Shown here piece after piece: positions 11,678-21,494 of a stretch of 64,000 nucleotides of DNA; position 1 is the stretch's first letter; each line of letters opens with the position of its first letter. Origin of the DNA: Myxocyprinus asiaticus. Taxonomy: Eukaryota > Chordata > Actinopteri > Cypriniformes > Catostomidae. The stretch is taken from NCBI RefSeq assembly GCF_019703515.2, contig NC_059368.1, forward strand, positions 30,125,289 through 30,189,288. Direction: 5' to 3'. The translations under genes were made by a program, and so were the position numbers. Below the pieces are notes generated by a model. It worked only from the letters and a program-made list of their open reading frames with translations, was not told the origin of the DNA and searched no databases.

Positions 11678-12450
11678 CATTTAAATGTAGTCATTTAGCA
11701 GACACTTTTATCCATAGCGACTTACAAATGAGACACATAGCAAGCAATGTCATACAAAGTTTAACAACATCTGCATTATAGGACTGCCAAGTTCTCACAG
11801 TGGCTGGAGTAGTAAAGATGCTAACACAGAAGAAAGATACAGACAAGGATTTTTTTTTTATTTATGTTTTTTTATTTTTTTTATTTTTTTTACATTAAGT
11901 GCAGGTTAAGTGCAGTAGTAAGTGCAATTGGTATGGGTTGGTTAAGTGCTCGCAGAACAGATGTGTTTTCAGCTGGTTCTTGAATGTTAAGAAGGTAACA
12001 GCAAATCATGTGGAGGTTGGAAATGCATTCCAACAGTCGTGAAATAGACTTTGAGCCTCTTTGTGATAGGACCACCAGGCGTCGCTCATTCATTGACCAC
12101 AGAGAGCAAGTTGGAGCATAGATCTGAAGAAGTGAATTGAAGTAAGAGGTTGTGGTTCCATTGGTTGTCCTGAAAGCCAGAGTCAAAGCCTTGTATTTGA
12201 TGCGGGCAGCTACTGGTAGCCAGTGGAGTGAAATCAAGAGTGGGGTGACATGAGCTCTTTTTGGCTGATTGAAGACCAGACATGCTGCTGCATTCAGGAC
12301 AATCTGCAGTGGCTTAACTGTGTTAGCTAGAAGGCCAACCAACAGAGCATTGCAGTAGTCCAGCCTTGAAATGACCAGAGCTTGCACCAGGAGCTGTGTA
12401 GCATATTCAGACAGGAAAGGTCTGATTTTCCTGATGTTAGCAACTTGCAT
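11678..12450 (-). mobile_element. L2-type LINE, 5'-truncated, antisense
   Basis: On the minus strand an open frame (12450-11890, 186 codons) encodes the C-terminal region of L2 ORF2: SRLDYCNALLVGL, LQIVLNAAACLVFNQPKRAH, VTPLLISLHWLPVAARIKYK. It is followed by the 3' untranslated tail with GTCGCTATGGATAAAAG and GTCTGCTAAATGA, the known L2-type tail that is also borrowed by fish SINEs. Upstream RT and endonuclease are missing, the usual result of incomplete reverse transcription. Confidence 0.85.
11890..12450 (-). pseudogene. L2 ORF2 C-terminal fragment
   Basis: 186 codons without a stop, all belonging to the region after the RT domain. The first half (to about residue 100) is well preserved: SRLDYCNALL, LVFNQPKRAH, LHWLPVAARIK. 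The second half, where family members have a WNDLP-like segment, is poorly preserved. It has no start of its own and is a fragment, not a gene. Confidence 0.8.
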
Positions 12451-12903
12451 AAAAAAATCTGCAAATCTGCAAGACCAGGCAGTTGAATTATTTCACCCCT
12501 GCTTTATAACATGAATATGAGAATATAACAATGCATATATATGAGACTTATAGTCTCTGTTCCCTGGTGCAATGGTATGCCACTGTACTGATAGATGATC
12601 TTGAGAATGCTAAATCAGTTTTCATTGACATCTGCAGATGGACACCTGCAGAGAGGAGTGATGAATGCTTTATAAAAGAGCTCTGTGTGAGCATGTGTGT
12701 GTGCCAGTGTGCAACTGTGTTTATTTTTGTGGGAGAGTCTGACCCCCTCAATGATCCTACGATGACAGAATTCCTTTAGAAAGCCCCTGCTGGGACAGCA
12801 CACCTTTAACTCTTCTTATTTCTGCTTGACATTACCATTAGCTTAACTGACAAAGTGAAAAATGAAGCCAGCCTTTGGGGATCTGCTCTGTGATCACCCT
12901 GAG

Positions 12904-12904
<1 letters not shown>
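12451..12904. other. no gene seen (12.5-12.9 kb)
   Basis: Short overlapping open frames on both strands without recognisable domains. Confidence 0.5.

Positions 12905-12942
<38 letters not shown>
12905..12942 (+). repeat. (AC)19 microsatellite
   Basis: Uninterrupted AC dinucleotides. Confidence 0.95.
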
Positions 12943-12944
<2 letters not shown>

Positions 12945-13240
12945 GCACTTACATCAGGAACTCTGGCAGTGCTCCAACCCCTTATGTCCCCTTTGGACAA
13001 ACGATCACAGGACCAGGGGACCCGCTTCATTGTGAGGACACAGATCTGGCTTTTGTTAGTGCAGAGGCCCCACTGCAAAAAGACTTGCTATGATACATAA
13101 TAAATCAGAGCAGAAGACAAGATTTTACAACCACAGTGAAGTGGTCCAGTAAAGTTGTGCTCTGTTCAAATGCATAGGCCTTAACAATTATTTTAGTATT
13201 TGTTTAATGTCTAATTAAACATTTCAGCAAATAACTTTGA

Positions 13241-13454
13241 GGTTGCACTTTATTTTACAGTATGTGTGCTTTCAGTATTCTTACAGTGTACTTACCAAAG
13301 AAATGACTGAGTAATATTAGGTTACTACAAGTACTTAATATGGGTTAAGTTTAGGGTTGGGGTTAGGTTTAGGGTAAGTACCTAGTAATTACTGTAGTTG
13401 TTGTAATTATATAGTATGTAAATGTAAAACAGTACAGTCAAATAAAGTGCTACC
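13241..13454. mobile_element. hAT-like MITE with 8-bp target duplication
   Basis: The ends are GGTTGCACTTTATTTTACAG and, inverted, a right end reading GGTAGCACTTTATTTGACTG on the minus strand. The flanks AACTTTGA (13233-13240) and AACTTTAA (13455-13462) match at 7 of 8 positions, as expected for an hAT 8-bp duplication that has since mutated. The 214-bp body has no coding capacity; its middle contains TTAGGG-like stretches that belong to the repeat family. Confidence 0.72.
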
Positions 13455-13540
13455 AACTTTAAGTCTTATAAAACATTCCCAACTTCCGTTAAATTAAGTC
13501 TTGTAATTCATACAGCAGATAAAGACATATGAGAATCCTA

Positions 13541-13900
13541 AAGGAAAAGTTCACCCAAATATGAAAATTCTGTCATATACTCCCCCTCAAGTCATCCCAA
13601 ACCTGTATGATTTTTTTCTTATGTGAACATAAAAGGAAAAATTGTAATGAGTCTTCTGGTCTGTATTTTCAATACAATGGCTGTTGATAGTGACACACTT
13701 TAAAAAAGGACACAAAAGTATCATAATAGTAGTTCACGCCAATACTCTGTGCATCATATTCCAAATCTTCTGCAGGTCTTGCTTGTGCAAAGTTATATCC
13801 AATCTTTCAACTGATTTTCAACTCAAACTTTTCAACTTGGATCTTGTGGGCCCCATTGCAATGCAACCCCCTCATTTTCACTTGACGATTTAGAACTTTA
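13541..13900 (+). repeat. fold-back MITE relic (Angel-like), one arm
   Basis: It opens with AAAGGAAAAGTTCACCCAAA, then TGAAAATTCTGTCAT, CAAGTCATCCCAAACCTGTA and a TTCTTATGTGAACATAAAAG segment, in the order of the family. The far end is diverged; a GCATCATATTCCAAATCTTC block near 13,752 marks the middle of the family sequence. The right arm is absent or unrecognisable. Confidence 0.65.
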
Positions 13901-15289
13901 GGGGTCAAATGACAAATTATATAACAGAGGAATTATTGTAAGCACTTTTACAAAAATACAAGCTGCACATTTCTGAACGAATGTGTTGCCCTATAGATTT
14001 CCATTGTAAGTGTATTACGATGAGGTGTGACTATTACAAACAGCACCAAATAAATGCCGTTCCACAGCTGCACACTGTTGTATTCTGAGCTCAGAGCCAG
14101 ATTTAACACATTCCCCAGAATACTGCATTATGGCGTTACAAAAAAATATGGTGCGGGTGCTGATTTATTCCCCAGCTCCTCATCCCTCCAGCTCAACAGG
14201 GGTATTGGCCCCTCTGTTGCTCACTGGGTGGGGTCTACTTAATCAGCAGTTCCTTTAATCACCAGCTCTCATTTAATGACTGATATCATGGCTTTCACAC
14301 ACAGAGCCAGTTTTTTTCTTCAAGCAATTTGAGCAGTATCAACATACTTTTAACTGTAACTGTAAATTGTGTGATTGCTGTAGGATTCCCAAATCTCTCC
14401 ATTTCTCACTTCATCCCCAAACATCATTCACTAAAACCTCCAAGACCACCTCCGACAGGTCTGATGAATACATGCTGATTTAGCTTTTGTCTGTTTGTTT
14501 GAATTTGCATGCTGTTTTGTTTGGCAGGAGTGCTAAAGGGGTTTGAATAAGTAATAGGTTCCATCAGTAATTCAAAAGTTTGGATACATTTTTATATCAG
14601 GCTTAACAGAGTGATAAAACAATACATTTTATATTGGATACAGTTGGAATGTGAAAATCTTTCATTCTGCCTCATTCCTCCCGTAAAGTACTCTGCATGG
14701 TCAAACTAGTGTATGCAACCTCAGTTTACTGTGACTTCTGTATTCCAAGAAACTCTCATAAAAAAATAACAGTAAAAAAATGCAGCCAATGTCCAGTTGT
14801 AATAAATTTGAAAGCAAAGTGTTATTGTGGGCATTACTGTTAACATTAGGTTAAACTAAACTTTAGGTTAAAGATGTCAGTCTCTTGGATTCAAGTAATC
14901 CCTCTGGCTTGCATTGGTATTTTTTTGCCATTTAATTTTGACTCACTTTATATACTCTTCCAAAAAAAAGTGCACACAAGATTGGATGGATGATTATTTC
15001 TCCTTCTGTTGCCTTTAAAAATATATATTTTTTCGTTTCAAACTGCTGTTCTGATGCTCTAGGGCAAGAATGGGAGGAACATTTCCCACCTGCATGTCTG
15101 TGTTCAGAGCTGTTGGTTTTATTTACCCAAAGAGAGCACACAGAGGCCACAATTTATGAATATTTCAAGTAAATATTATGAATTTCTTAATACTCACCCC
15201 ATACAAGACCAATAACTTATATGATGTATGTGGCCTACAACCAGCACATTTTGTCATGAAATGCGAAACATTGCCCCCAGTAGCCAAAG
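13901..15289. other. no gene seen (13.9-15.3 kb)
   Basis: Unique-looking AT-rich DNA, small open frames only. Confidence 0.55.
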
Positions 15290-15700
15290 CGGTAAGTGTT
15301 GTTGGGCATACGTGTGAGCAATATTTTCTGGGTGTTTTGTCCACAGAGGGGCGCCAAAACCGAGTTGTGAAGAGAGTTGTTTTCAGCTGCACAGGCTGTG
15401 ATACAGTGAAGGGGAATGCATGTTTTACTAACCATACTCCCCAATTTAACCCCCAAACCTAAACTTAAACATGTTAGTGGGAAAATACTACCTCCAGATC
15501 GCACTAGTCACTGATTATGCAAATGTGATTACTCCCTGGTTTCAACAGGGGATCTGAACCCAGGTTTCTCACGTTGCTGACGCAACACGCTTTCAGTCGT
15601 GCCACAGGAAAAGATAAACACACTGGAGCTGATGCAAAAATGTCTGATAGGAGATGCCGCTTGTCAGTGAGTCGACATAATGTGGCCAATCCAAGGGTAC
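15290..15700. repeat. candidate dispersed repeat with a tRNA-like B box, antisense
   Basis: On the minus strand the segment around 15,545-15,562 reads CTGGGTTCAGATCCCCTG, a good match to a polymerase III B box, but no matching A box was found at the right distance. The moderately GC-rich segment around it may be a repeat; its ends are undefined. Confidence 0.25.
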
Positions 15701-15959
15701 CGTAACTCTCGGAAACAACATGCCGAATTCCCGTGTGATCCTATTGCAGTAAATCCTCTGCTTTCTTCAACTAAACACATACAGTATATCCGGTCAAACC
15801 TCATGAGAGATTTTTAAACATTTTGGTGATAGCTGATATGCCAAACACACACATGCTCAAGCACTCACATCGAAAGTGTTTTAGAACATGGGGAAGGGAT
15901 TTTGGTATAATATGCACTTTCACCATGATTACAACTGCTTCATAAAGGAGAAATATTTG

Positions 15960-16125
15960 TCCAAAATATATAAAACCTGCAATGTATCTAAATCCGTCAT
16001 TACTTTAATTGAACACAGATTATATGTGAATACATTTAAATTTAGGATTTTTCCCTCAATTAAAGCTACTGCATGTCTTCAGAAGACTTGGAATATAGCA
16101 CAGAAGTCATTCAGTGCTTCTCTGG
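15960..16125. repeat. fold-back MITE relic (Angel-like), internal part
   Basis: Contains the family's central block TCTTCAGAAGACTTGGAATA (16077-16096) with ATATAGCACAGAAGTCAT after it. The same block, as GAAAACTTGGAATATAGTGC, appears in the copy near 4.27 kb. The tips are lost. Confidence 0.45.
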
Positions 16126-16907
16126 ACCTTGGCGGTATAAATCACCATCAACTTATATGAAATAAATTGCTCTGATATTCTGCCTAACATCTCATTTAGT
16201 GTTGCACTGTCTCTGAATATGGTGCTGTTAAGGTAATTTCTGACTTTTCGCTTAGTCACAACATTCCGTTTCTTCTTTTCCTGCTCTTTCTTACTTCTAT
16301 TGTCCATTAAAAATCTTTATCCATTTTTGTTCCTGGAGGATATCTGGTCAGTCATTCCATTTTGTGACATCCCTTCTATACAAAACCCTTTTTCTCTTTA
16401 CAGAGAAACAGATGGAGAGACGCTAGAGATGATGCAATTCACACATTATTCAGTCATAAGACCGTGACCTCTGAACTATAGCTGTGTGGGTACTCAAGGG
16501 GTACTGCCAAATGAGGACAGGAAGGAGGCCGTAAGTAGGATGAGAGGGAAGAGATAGAAGAAGCTTTGTGCACTCAAACAAAAGTAGCTTTCTTTGACAA
16601 TTCAATTTGGTGTTGTCTCACTTGACCCTTTTAGAAACGAAACTGTTTCGGGCTACATCCTAGAAAACACATTTCTGTACCAAACATCTGCTGAGACTTC
16701 ACATGAGTAATGATTATGAGTTCCATTTCTCTACTACAAGGCTCATTCTCTGGAAACTGTTTGTGTGTTTGTGTGTGTGTGCCCATGACTTGCTGTAACT
16801 CACTTTAACAATCACATATACTGAACTTAGACACATTATTTGTGGATCTAATACTGTTTAATGTGTAAATCAGTGGCAATACATAACATAGTTTTCATTA
16901 GAATAGG

Positions 16908-16908
<1 letters not shown>
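16126..16908. other. no gene seen (16.1-16.9 kb)
   Basis: No recognisable domain, RNA gene or repeat. Confidence 0.5.
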
Positions 16909-16973
<65 letters not shown>

Positions 16974-16992
16974 ATATATATATACAGGTATA

Positions 16993-17049
<57 letters not shown>
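16909..17049. repeat. compound (TA)n / (CA)n microsatellite
   Basis: About 130 bp of TA dinucleotides with a few interruptions, ending in a short CA run. It abuts the hairpin at 17,050. Confidence 0.95.
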
Positions 17050-17052
<3 letters not shown>

Positions 17053-17092
17053 TTATTTTAACCCCATCACAGTGATGGGGTTAAAATAATGT
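17050..17092. repeat. perfect 21-nt inverted repeat with 1-nt spacer
   Basis: Arms 17050-17070 and 17072-17092 are exact reverse complements around a single A at 17071. The core is AACCCCATCAC / GTGATGGGGTT. It lies directly beside the (TA)n/(CA)n tract. Such a structure can form a cruciform in DNA or a stem in RNA. It may be the fused tips of a palindromic transposon or the product of template switching. Confidence 0.9.
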
Positions 17093-17840
17093 ACCACTTT
17101 AGGGTTAGTGTAATGGTTAGTAAAGAGAGATTACTGGTAATTTGCAAGGCTGTAGCTAGGGCTGGGCGATATGGCTACAAAATGTATATCTTAATATTTT
17201 TCAGCCAACTGACGAAAACTGATACATATCTTCATAATTACGTATTTGCTTTGAAATGGTTCAAAAGTGATTATTTAAAAAAAAAAAAAAAAAAAAGTTT
17301 AATCAGAGAAACCATCATTTCATCCAAACAGCCATTGTAGCCAAGTAGATTTAATATTTTAAAGGCATTAAATAAAAATCTATTTAAAAATAATAAAAGC
17401 ATGTTTCCCCACAGTTTTTCATAAATATATATTTATATATATATTTTTTTATTTTTTTATTTTTTTTTGAACGAAGGTCTGCAAAAACTTCTCTTAATAA
17501 CTATTATTATTTTGAGGATTAGATTTGTTTTATATAAAAGTAATATATTTTTGTCCTATTTACTTCACCTTCACCTGGAGCTTTTATTTTGACACGGAAA
17601 GTACAGTGTGTCTTTCACAATGTTCCTTATCTGGTGAAACGCTGTTATCTTCTTTTCTGTTATACTGTGTAGCCTTTGTAGATTTGTATATTAACTTGTA
17701 GCGGTTACTAATGTTTGGAATTGCGTGAATGCTGCATGCAGTATTTTACTTTCAGAATGGATTTGAACTGCTCTAAAATCGCTAAAATCACAAGCCTGTG
17801 AGGCCCAAGTGTGCAAAGCACAGCGCATAACCCCGTTTAT
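17093..17840. other. no gene seen (17.1-17.8 kb)
   Basis: AT-rich DNA. A segment near 17,158 (GGGCTGGGCGATATGGC) is a motif that also starts a degraded segment near 37,013 (GTGCTGGGTAATATGGCC) and is common in fish non-autonomous DNA repeats, but ends could not be defined. Confidence 0.4.
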
Positions 17841-18062
17841 TCTGAAGTCATATGGATTACTTTTATGCTGCCTTTATGTGCTTTTTGGACCTTCTGAGTT
17901 TGGGTCACCATTCACTTGCATTGTGAGGACCTACAGAGCTGAAATATTCTTCTAAAAATCTTTGCTTGTGTTCAGCAGACGAAAGAAAGTCATACATCTG
18001 GGATGGCATGAGGGTGAGTAAATGACGAGAGAATTTTCATTTTTGGGTGAACTATCCCTTTA
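17841..18062 (+). repeat. fold-back MITE (Angel-like), right arm
   Basis: Runs from TCTGAAGTCATATGGATTAC through TCACCATTCACTTGCATTGT and GACCTACAGAGCTGAAATAT to the tip TTTTTGGGTGAACTATCCCT and TTAA. It is nearly the same as the right arms of the complete copies at 32.2 and 43.3 kb. The left arm is missing. Confidence 0.8.
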
Positions 18063-18310
18063 ATGTAGTAATAAAACGTTGATTTTATTATGCTTTTAAA
18101 GCAAAGGTTTGTGATCACTTTGCATTACAATATGACACTGTGGGTAAATTTTTATGCTTCCTGGCTGACACACAAGGCGCAGTTCAAAATTAAAGAAGTT
18201 CTAAATGACAGTGGATTCATCTGAATCTCATTCTTCTAGTCCAAAAAAATAAATAAAAAATATATAGACCATCCAGTGTTTCTGAATGGCCTGTTTTCAA
18301 TGGGAGATCA

Positions 18311-18532
18311 TCATGGTTACTTTCGTAACCTCCGTTCCCTGATGGAGGGAACAAGACATTGTGTCGATGTAGTGACACTAGGGGTCACTCTTGGGAGCCC
18401 GAAACACCTCTGATTTTGAAAAAAGGCCAATGAGGATTGGCGAGTGGAATTTGCATGCCACTCCCCCGGACATACGGGTATAAAAGGAGCTGGTATGCAA
18501 CCACTCATTCAGGTTTTGTGCTGAGGAGCCGA
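18311..18532 (-). repeat. DIRS inverted terminal repeat, 3' (sense) end
   Basis: Positions 18355-18532 are the reverse complement of 22975-23151 with roughly 90 percent identity by eye. The outer part, 18311-18354, is not in the other terminal repeat but is found again, inverted, in the internal complementary region at 18584-18636, as the DIRS circular-intermediate model predicts. Confidence 0.85.
18479..18485 (+). promoter_or_regulatory. TATA box in DIRS terminal repeat (+ strand)
   Basis: TATAAAA in the context GGGTATAAAAGGAGC, with a CCAAT/ATTGG pair about 45 nt upstream. Because the terminal repeats are inverted, this copy drives inward on the + strand, antisense to the element's genes. 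Confidence 0.6.
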
Positions 18533-18583
18533 GACAAGGTCCCGGCCATTTCAGCGAGTAGTTCAGCACTGTGGCAAGAGGGA

Positions 18584-18690
18584 CACAACGTCTCGTTCCC
18601 TCCATCAGGGATCAGAGGTTATGAAAGTAACCATGACGTTCCCTATCTGACACTCACTCGACGTTGTGTCGATGTAGTGACACTAGGGAT
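18584..18690. repeat. DIRS internal complementary region
   Basis: Two joined parts. Positions 18584-18636 are the reverse complement of the left outer end (18311-18363), sharing GTAACCATG with CATGGTTAC and a TCCCTCCATCAGGGA palindrome. Positions 18637-18690 match the reverse complement of the right outer end (23118-23171), sharing CACTCACTCGAC and TTGTGTCGATGTAGTGACAC. In DIRS elements this region aligns the two ends to make the circular DNA that the recombinase inserts. Confidence 0.8.
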
Positions 18691-18833
18691 CCCTATACAA
18701 AACACCACAACTAGCTGAACTGTGTTACGTGGACTAGCGGTGCGAGACGGGCAGACTTTTGCGTGCCTCGTAGACAGCGCATCAGGCTGTCACATAACCT
18801 CCCCCAATGCTGCTATGAACATCAAATGGTCCT

Positions 18834-19170
18834 TCAGGAACAAGTCGACTGCTCAACACATAGGGACAGGCTAGCCCAGCCGAGGCCTCTTTTCCCTCTT
18901 TTTCCTCCCCAAAAAGAGTGGAATTTTGTTAACTTCAAGGCATACAGGCGCCTCGTAGAGGGAGCCCTAGCCTGAGTGATCGTGTCTACCACCGCAGGCG
19001 GTAGGCCACTTAAGTCCTCCGCGTCCTGTCCAAGGGCCAGACGTGGAGATTCCAGAGGTCTGGTCGCGGATGCCAGATGGTGCCCCGTCCCTGAGAAAGA
19101 AGGTCCTTCCTCAGGGGAACTCACTGGGGGGGTGGTGGCTGTCGCGAGGAGTGTGAGATCTGACAACCAT
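18834..19170 (-). pseudogene. DIRS tyrosine recombinase, N-terminal stub only
   Basis: The minus-strand frame contains DLSGLPPAVVDTITQARAPSTRRLYALK, split here as DLSGLPPAVVDTITQ then ARAPSTRRLYALK, which is the start of the core-binding (SAM-like) part of DIRS recombinases. After about 30 recognisable residues the reading diverges, and the internal complementary region follows within about 250 nt. A family recombinase is about 300 residues or more, so the catalytic domain with the Arg-His-Arg-Tyr residues is gone. Confidence 0.65.
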
Positions 19171-20070
19171 GTCTGGGTGGGCTAGTAGGGTGACTACTAG
19201 AATGACCTGCTCCCCGTCCTCCCTGACCTTACACAGGGTCTGTGCGAGTAGGCTCACTTGGAGAAACGCATACTTGCGTAGTCCAGGGGGCCAGCTGTGT
19301 GCCAACGCGTCTATACCGAGAGGTGCCTCGGTCAAGGCATACCAAAGCAGGCAGTGGGAGGATTCCCGGGAAGCAAACAGGTCTACCTGTGCTTGACCAA
19401 ATCGACTCCAAATCAGCTGGACCATCTGAGGGTGGAGTCTCCACTCTCCCCTGAGGGTAACCTGACGTGACAGAGTGTCTGCTGCGGTGTTGAGTTCGCT
19501 CGAGGTGTGTTTGGCTCGTAGCGACTTGAGGCGCTGCTGATTAACGGCGGGCGACTTGTGACATGCGATAGGAGTGTAGACCGCCTTGGCGGTTGATGTC
19601 CGGACCAACACGTGCTTGCCCTGGTTCAACAGCCGAAACCTCCGCAAGGCAAGCAGTACTGCCAAATACTCTAGGGAGTTGGTGTGCCAACGCAGCCACG
19701 GGCCAGTCCAAGAACCGGCGGCTGTGTGCCCGTTGCATATGGTGCCCCAGCCCGTCTTGGAGGCGTCTGTTGTAACCACGACGCGTCTGGAGACCTGCTC
19801 TAGGGAAACCCCTGCCTGTAGAAATGCCAGGTCGGTCCAAGGGCTGAAGAGGCGGCGACAAATCGGCGTGATGGCCATGCGATGTGTCCCACAGTGCCAT
19901 GCCCATCTCGGGACTCGAGTCTGAAGCCAGTGCTGAAGCAGTCTCATATGCATCAACCCGAGCGGTGTGGCCGTCGCTGAGGATGCCATATGCCCCAGGA
20001 GCCTCTGAAAAAGTTTCAGTGGAACTGCTGTCTGAACGCCTTCAGACAGTTCAGCACCGACTGAGCGCAT
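19111..20070 (-). pseudogene. DIRS RNase H and methyltransferase-like domain
   Basis: A 319-codon open frame. Residues about 95-205 form the RNase H domain: VVVTTDASKTGWGTICNG, NSLEYLAVLLALRRFRLL, then HTSSELNTAADTLSRQ. Residues about 220-290 (VDLFASRESSHCLLWYALTE, PLGIDALAHSWPP, KYAFLQVSLLAQTLCKVRED) are the adenine-methyltransferase-like extension found in DIRS pol proteins. The RT lies upstream in another frame. After LLAHPDMVV the family continuation is lost to a frameshift. RNase H would remove the RNA template; the methyltransferase role in these elements is unknown. Confidence 0.85.
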
Positions 20071-20201
20071 TCATTCGTGAAACACGCTGTCATCGAGACC
20101 GAGTCCAACTCCAGGCTGAGAAAAGAGATGCTCTGAACCGGGGAGAGCTTGCTCTTTTCCCAGTTGACCCGAAGCCCCAGTCGGCTGAGGTGTCGAAGCA
20201 C
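20016..20201 (-). pseudogene. DIRS RT thumb / connection fragment
   Basis: 61 codons (LSRLGLRVNWEKSKLSPVQS, then ISFLSLELDSVSM) match the segment after the RT active site in DIRS RTs (the N-x-EKS-x-L-x-P and FLG-x-x-LD-like motifs). A frameshift separates it from the catalytic piece and from the RNase H frame. Confidence 0.75.
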
Positions 20202-20228
20202 GAGGTCCCTGTGTGAGCATATTAACTC

Positions 20229-20776
20229 TCAAGAGTGAGCTAAGTTCAGCCAGTCGTCGAGATAGTTGAGAATGTGGATGCCCACTTCCCTTAGCGGGGC
20301 TACCTCCACGACCTTCGTGAAGACACGAGGGGACAAGGATAGGCCGAAGGGGAGGACCTTGTACTGGTACACCTGGCCCTCGAAGGCAAACCGCAAGAAG
20401 GGTCTACCGCCGTGAATCAATCTAGATGTCGGACGCTCGCTAGAATGCGTTTTTGTGTCAGCATCTTGAACGGGAGTCTGTGCAAAGCCCGGTTCAGTAC
20501 TCGCAGGTCCAAGATTGGTCGCAACCCACTGCCTTTCTTTGGTATGATGAAGTAAGGTCTGTAGAACCCTTTCCTCATCTCGGCTGGAGGGACAGGCTCT
20601 ATCGTGCCCTTGCTCAGGAGGGTCGCGATCTCCACACGCAAGGTAGCAGCGTTCTCGCCCTTCACCAAGGTGAAGCGGATGCCGCTGAACCTGGGTGGGC
20701 ACCTGGCAAACTGAATTGTGTAGCCGAGTCGACGGTCTGGGTCAGCCATCACGACAGGTTGGAAAGCGCGAACCAC
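20229..20776 (-). pseudogene. DIRS reverse transcriptase, frameshifted
   Basis: Two overlapping minus-strand frames make up the RT. 20776-20417 gives the fingers: EIATLLSKGTIEPVPPAEM, GFYRPYFIIPKKGSGLRPIL, DLRVLNRALHRLPFKMLT. 20702-20229 gives the palm: FLRFAFEGQVYQYKVLPFGL, SLSPRVFTKVVEVA and the catalytic YLDDW (YLDD at 20253-20264). The change of frame falls between LNRALHRLPFKML and FLRFAFEGQ. The active-site aspartates are intact; the frame is not. Confidence 0.85.
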
Positions 20777-21375
20777 GCATCCAACCTCCGGGCGAGGGGG
20801 ACCAAGGGGATAATCGTGTTGGACGTACCGGCGGGTGGGGCCTCGTGGCGGGGCGGAGTTCGAGGTGCCATGTCGAGGGGACTTGAGCCCCGTGGCCGTG
20901 CTGAGTCAAGGGACATCGAAGCACTTACCTGGCTCCTGCCACCCACCATGAGATTGGCCGAGGAGGGGGGAGGAGGAGTCTCATCCCCGAGGTCCATCAG
21001 CACTAATCCCGTGTGGGGGTATTCATGCCACAGCTGGGTGCCCAGGGGCGGGGGGCCCGCTGCTGGAGCGCCAACCCTGCCAAAAAGGAATGGTGGACGG
21101 CAGTCATGATGATGGCTGTGCACACCAGACATGTGACCCAGGAAACAAGGAAACTGCTCTTTTGCTTTGGGTACCGCAGTCTCTGGGGCATGCGGCAAAA
21201 AAAGAAACAAAATATTCTCCTCCCGGCCCTCCATCGGGTGATGGAGTGGTCTGTGCACCAGCTCCAGAGAGATGGGTCTCCTTGCCCTGCTCTCAGGGGC
21301 ACTTCGAAGTCTTCCTCGGGTTCTTGGCGGCTGGCCATGAGACGGGGGGCGTCGGCTTCCTGCGATGGGCTCCAT
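20749..21375 (-). pseudogene. DIRS gag-pol linker, Pro/Arg-rich
   Basis: A 208-codon open frame rich in Pro, Arg and Ser joins gag to RT. Its last part (LVPLARRLDAWFALSNLS) is the family sequence just before the RT. The plus-strand frames across the same DNA are compositional shadows. Confidence 0.5.
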
Positions 21376-21494
21376 GCCGGGGCTGGGCCATGGGGCGGGC
21401 TGCGGCAGAGCCAGAGATGTTGCTGCAGGGAGACGCCCTTGGCGTCAAGCAGACAGGGCGCAGGATCTTGAGCCACGCTGGGGCAGGATGTGCT

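Noticed and set aside
13340..13380. TTAGGG-like stretches suggesting an interstitial telomere
   Set aside because: The units are irregular and lie in the middle of a defined MITE with inverted ends and an 8-bp duplication.
15540..15562. Antisense tRNA gene from a good B box
   Set aside because: No A box or cloverleaf at the proper distance; more likely part of a SINE-like repeat.
16861..17061. Open frame coding for Tyr-Ile repeats
   Set aside because: Pure translation of (TA)n; the same holds for open frames in the TA tracts at 35.4 and 57.1 kb and in CA tracts at 12.9, 26.8 and 50.9 kb.
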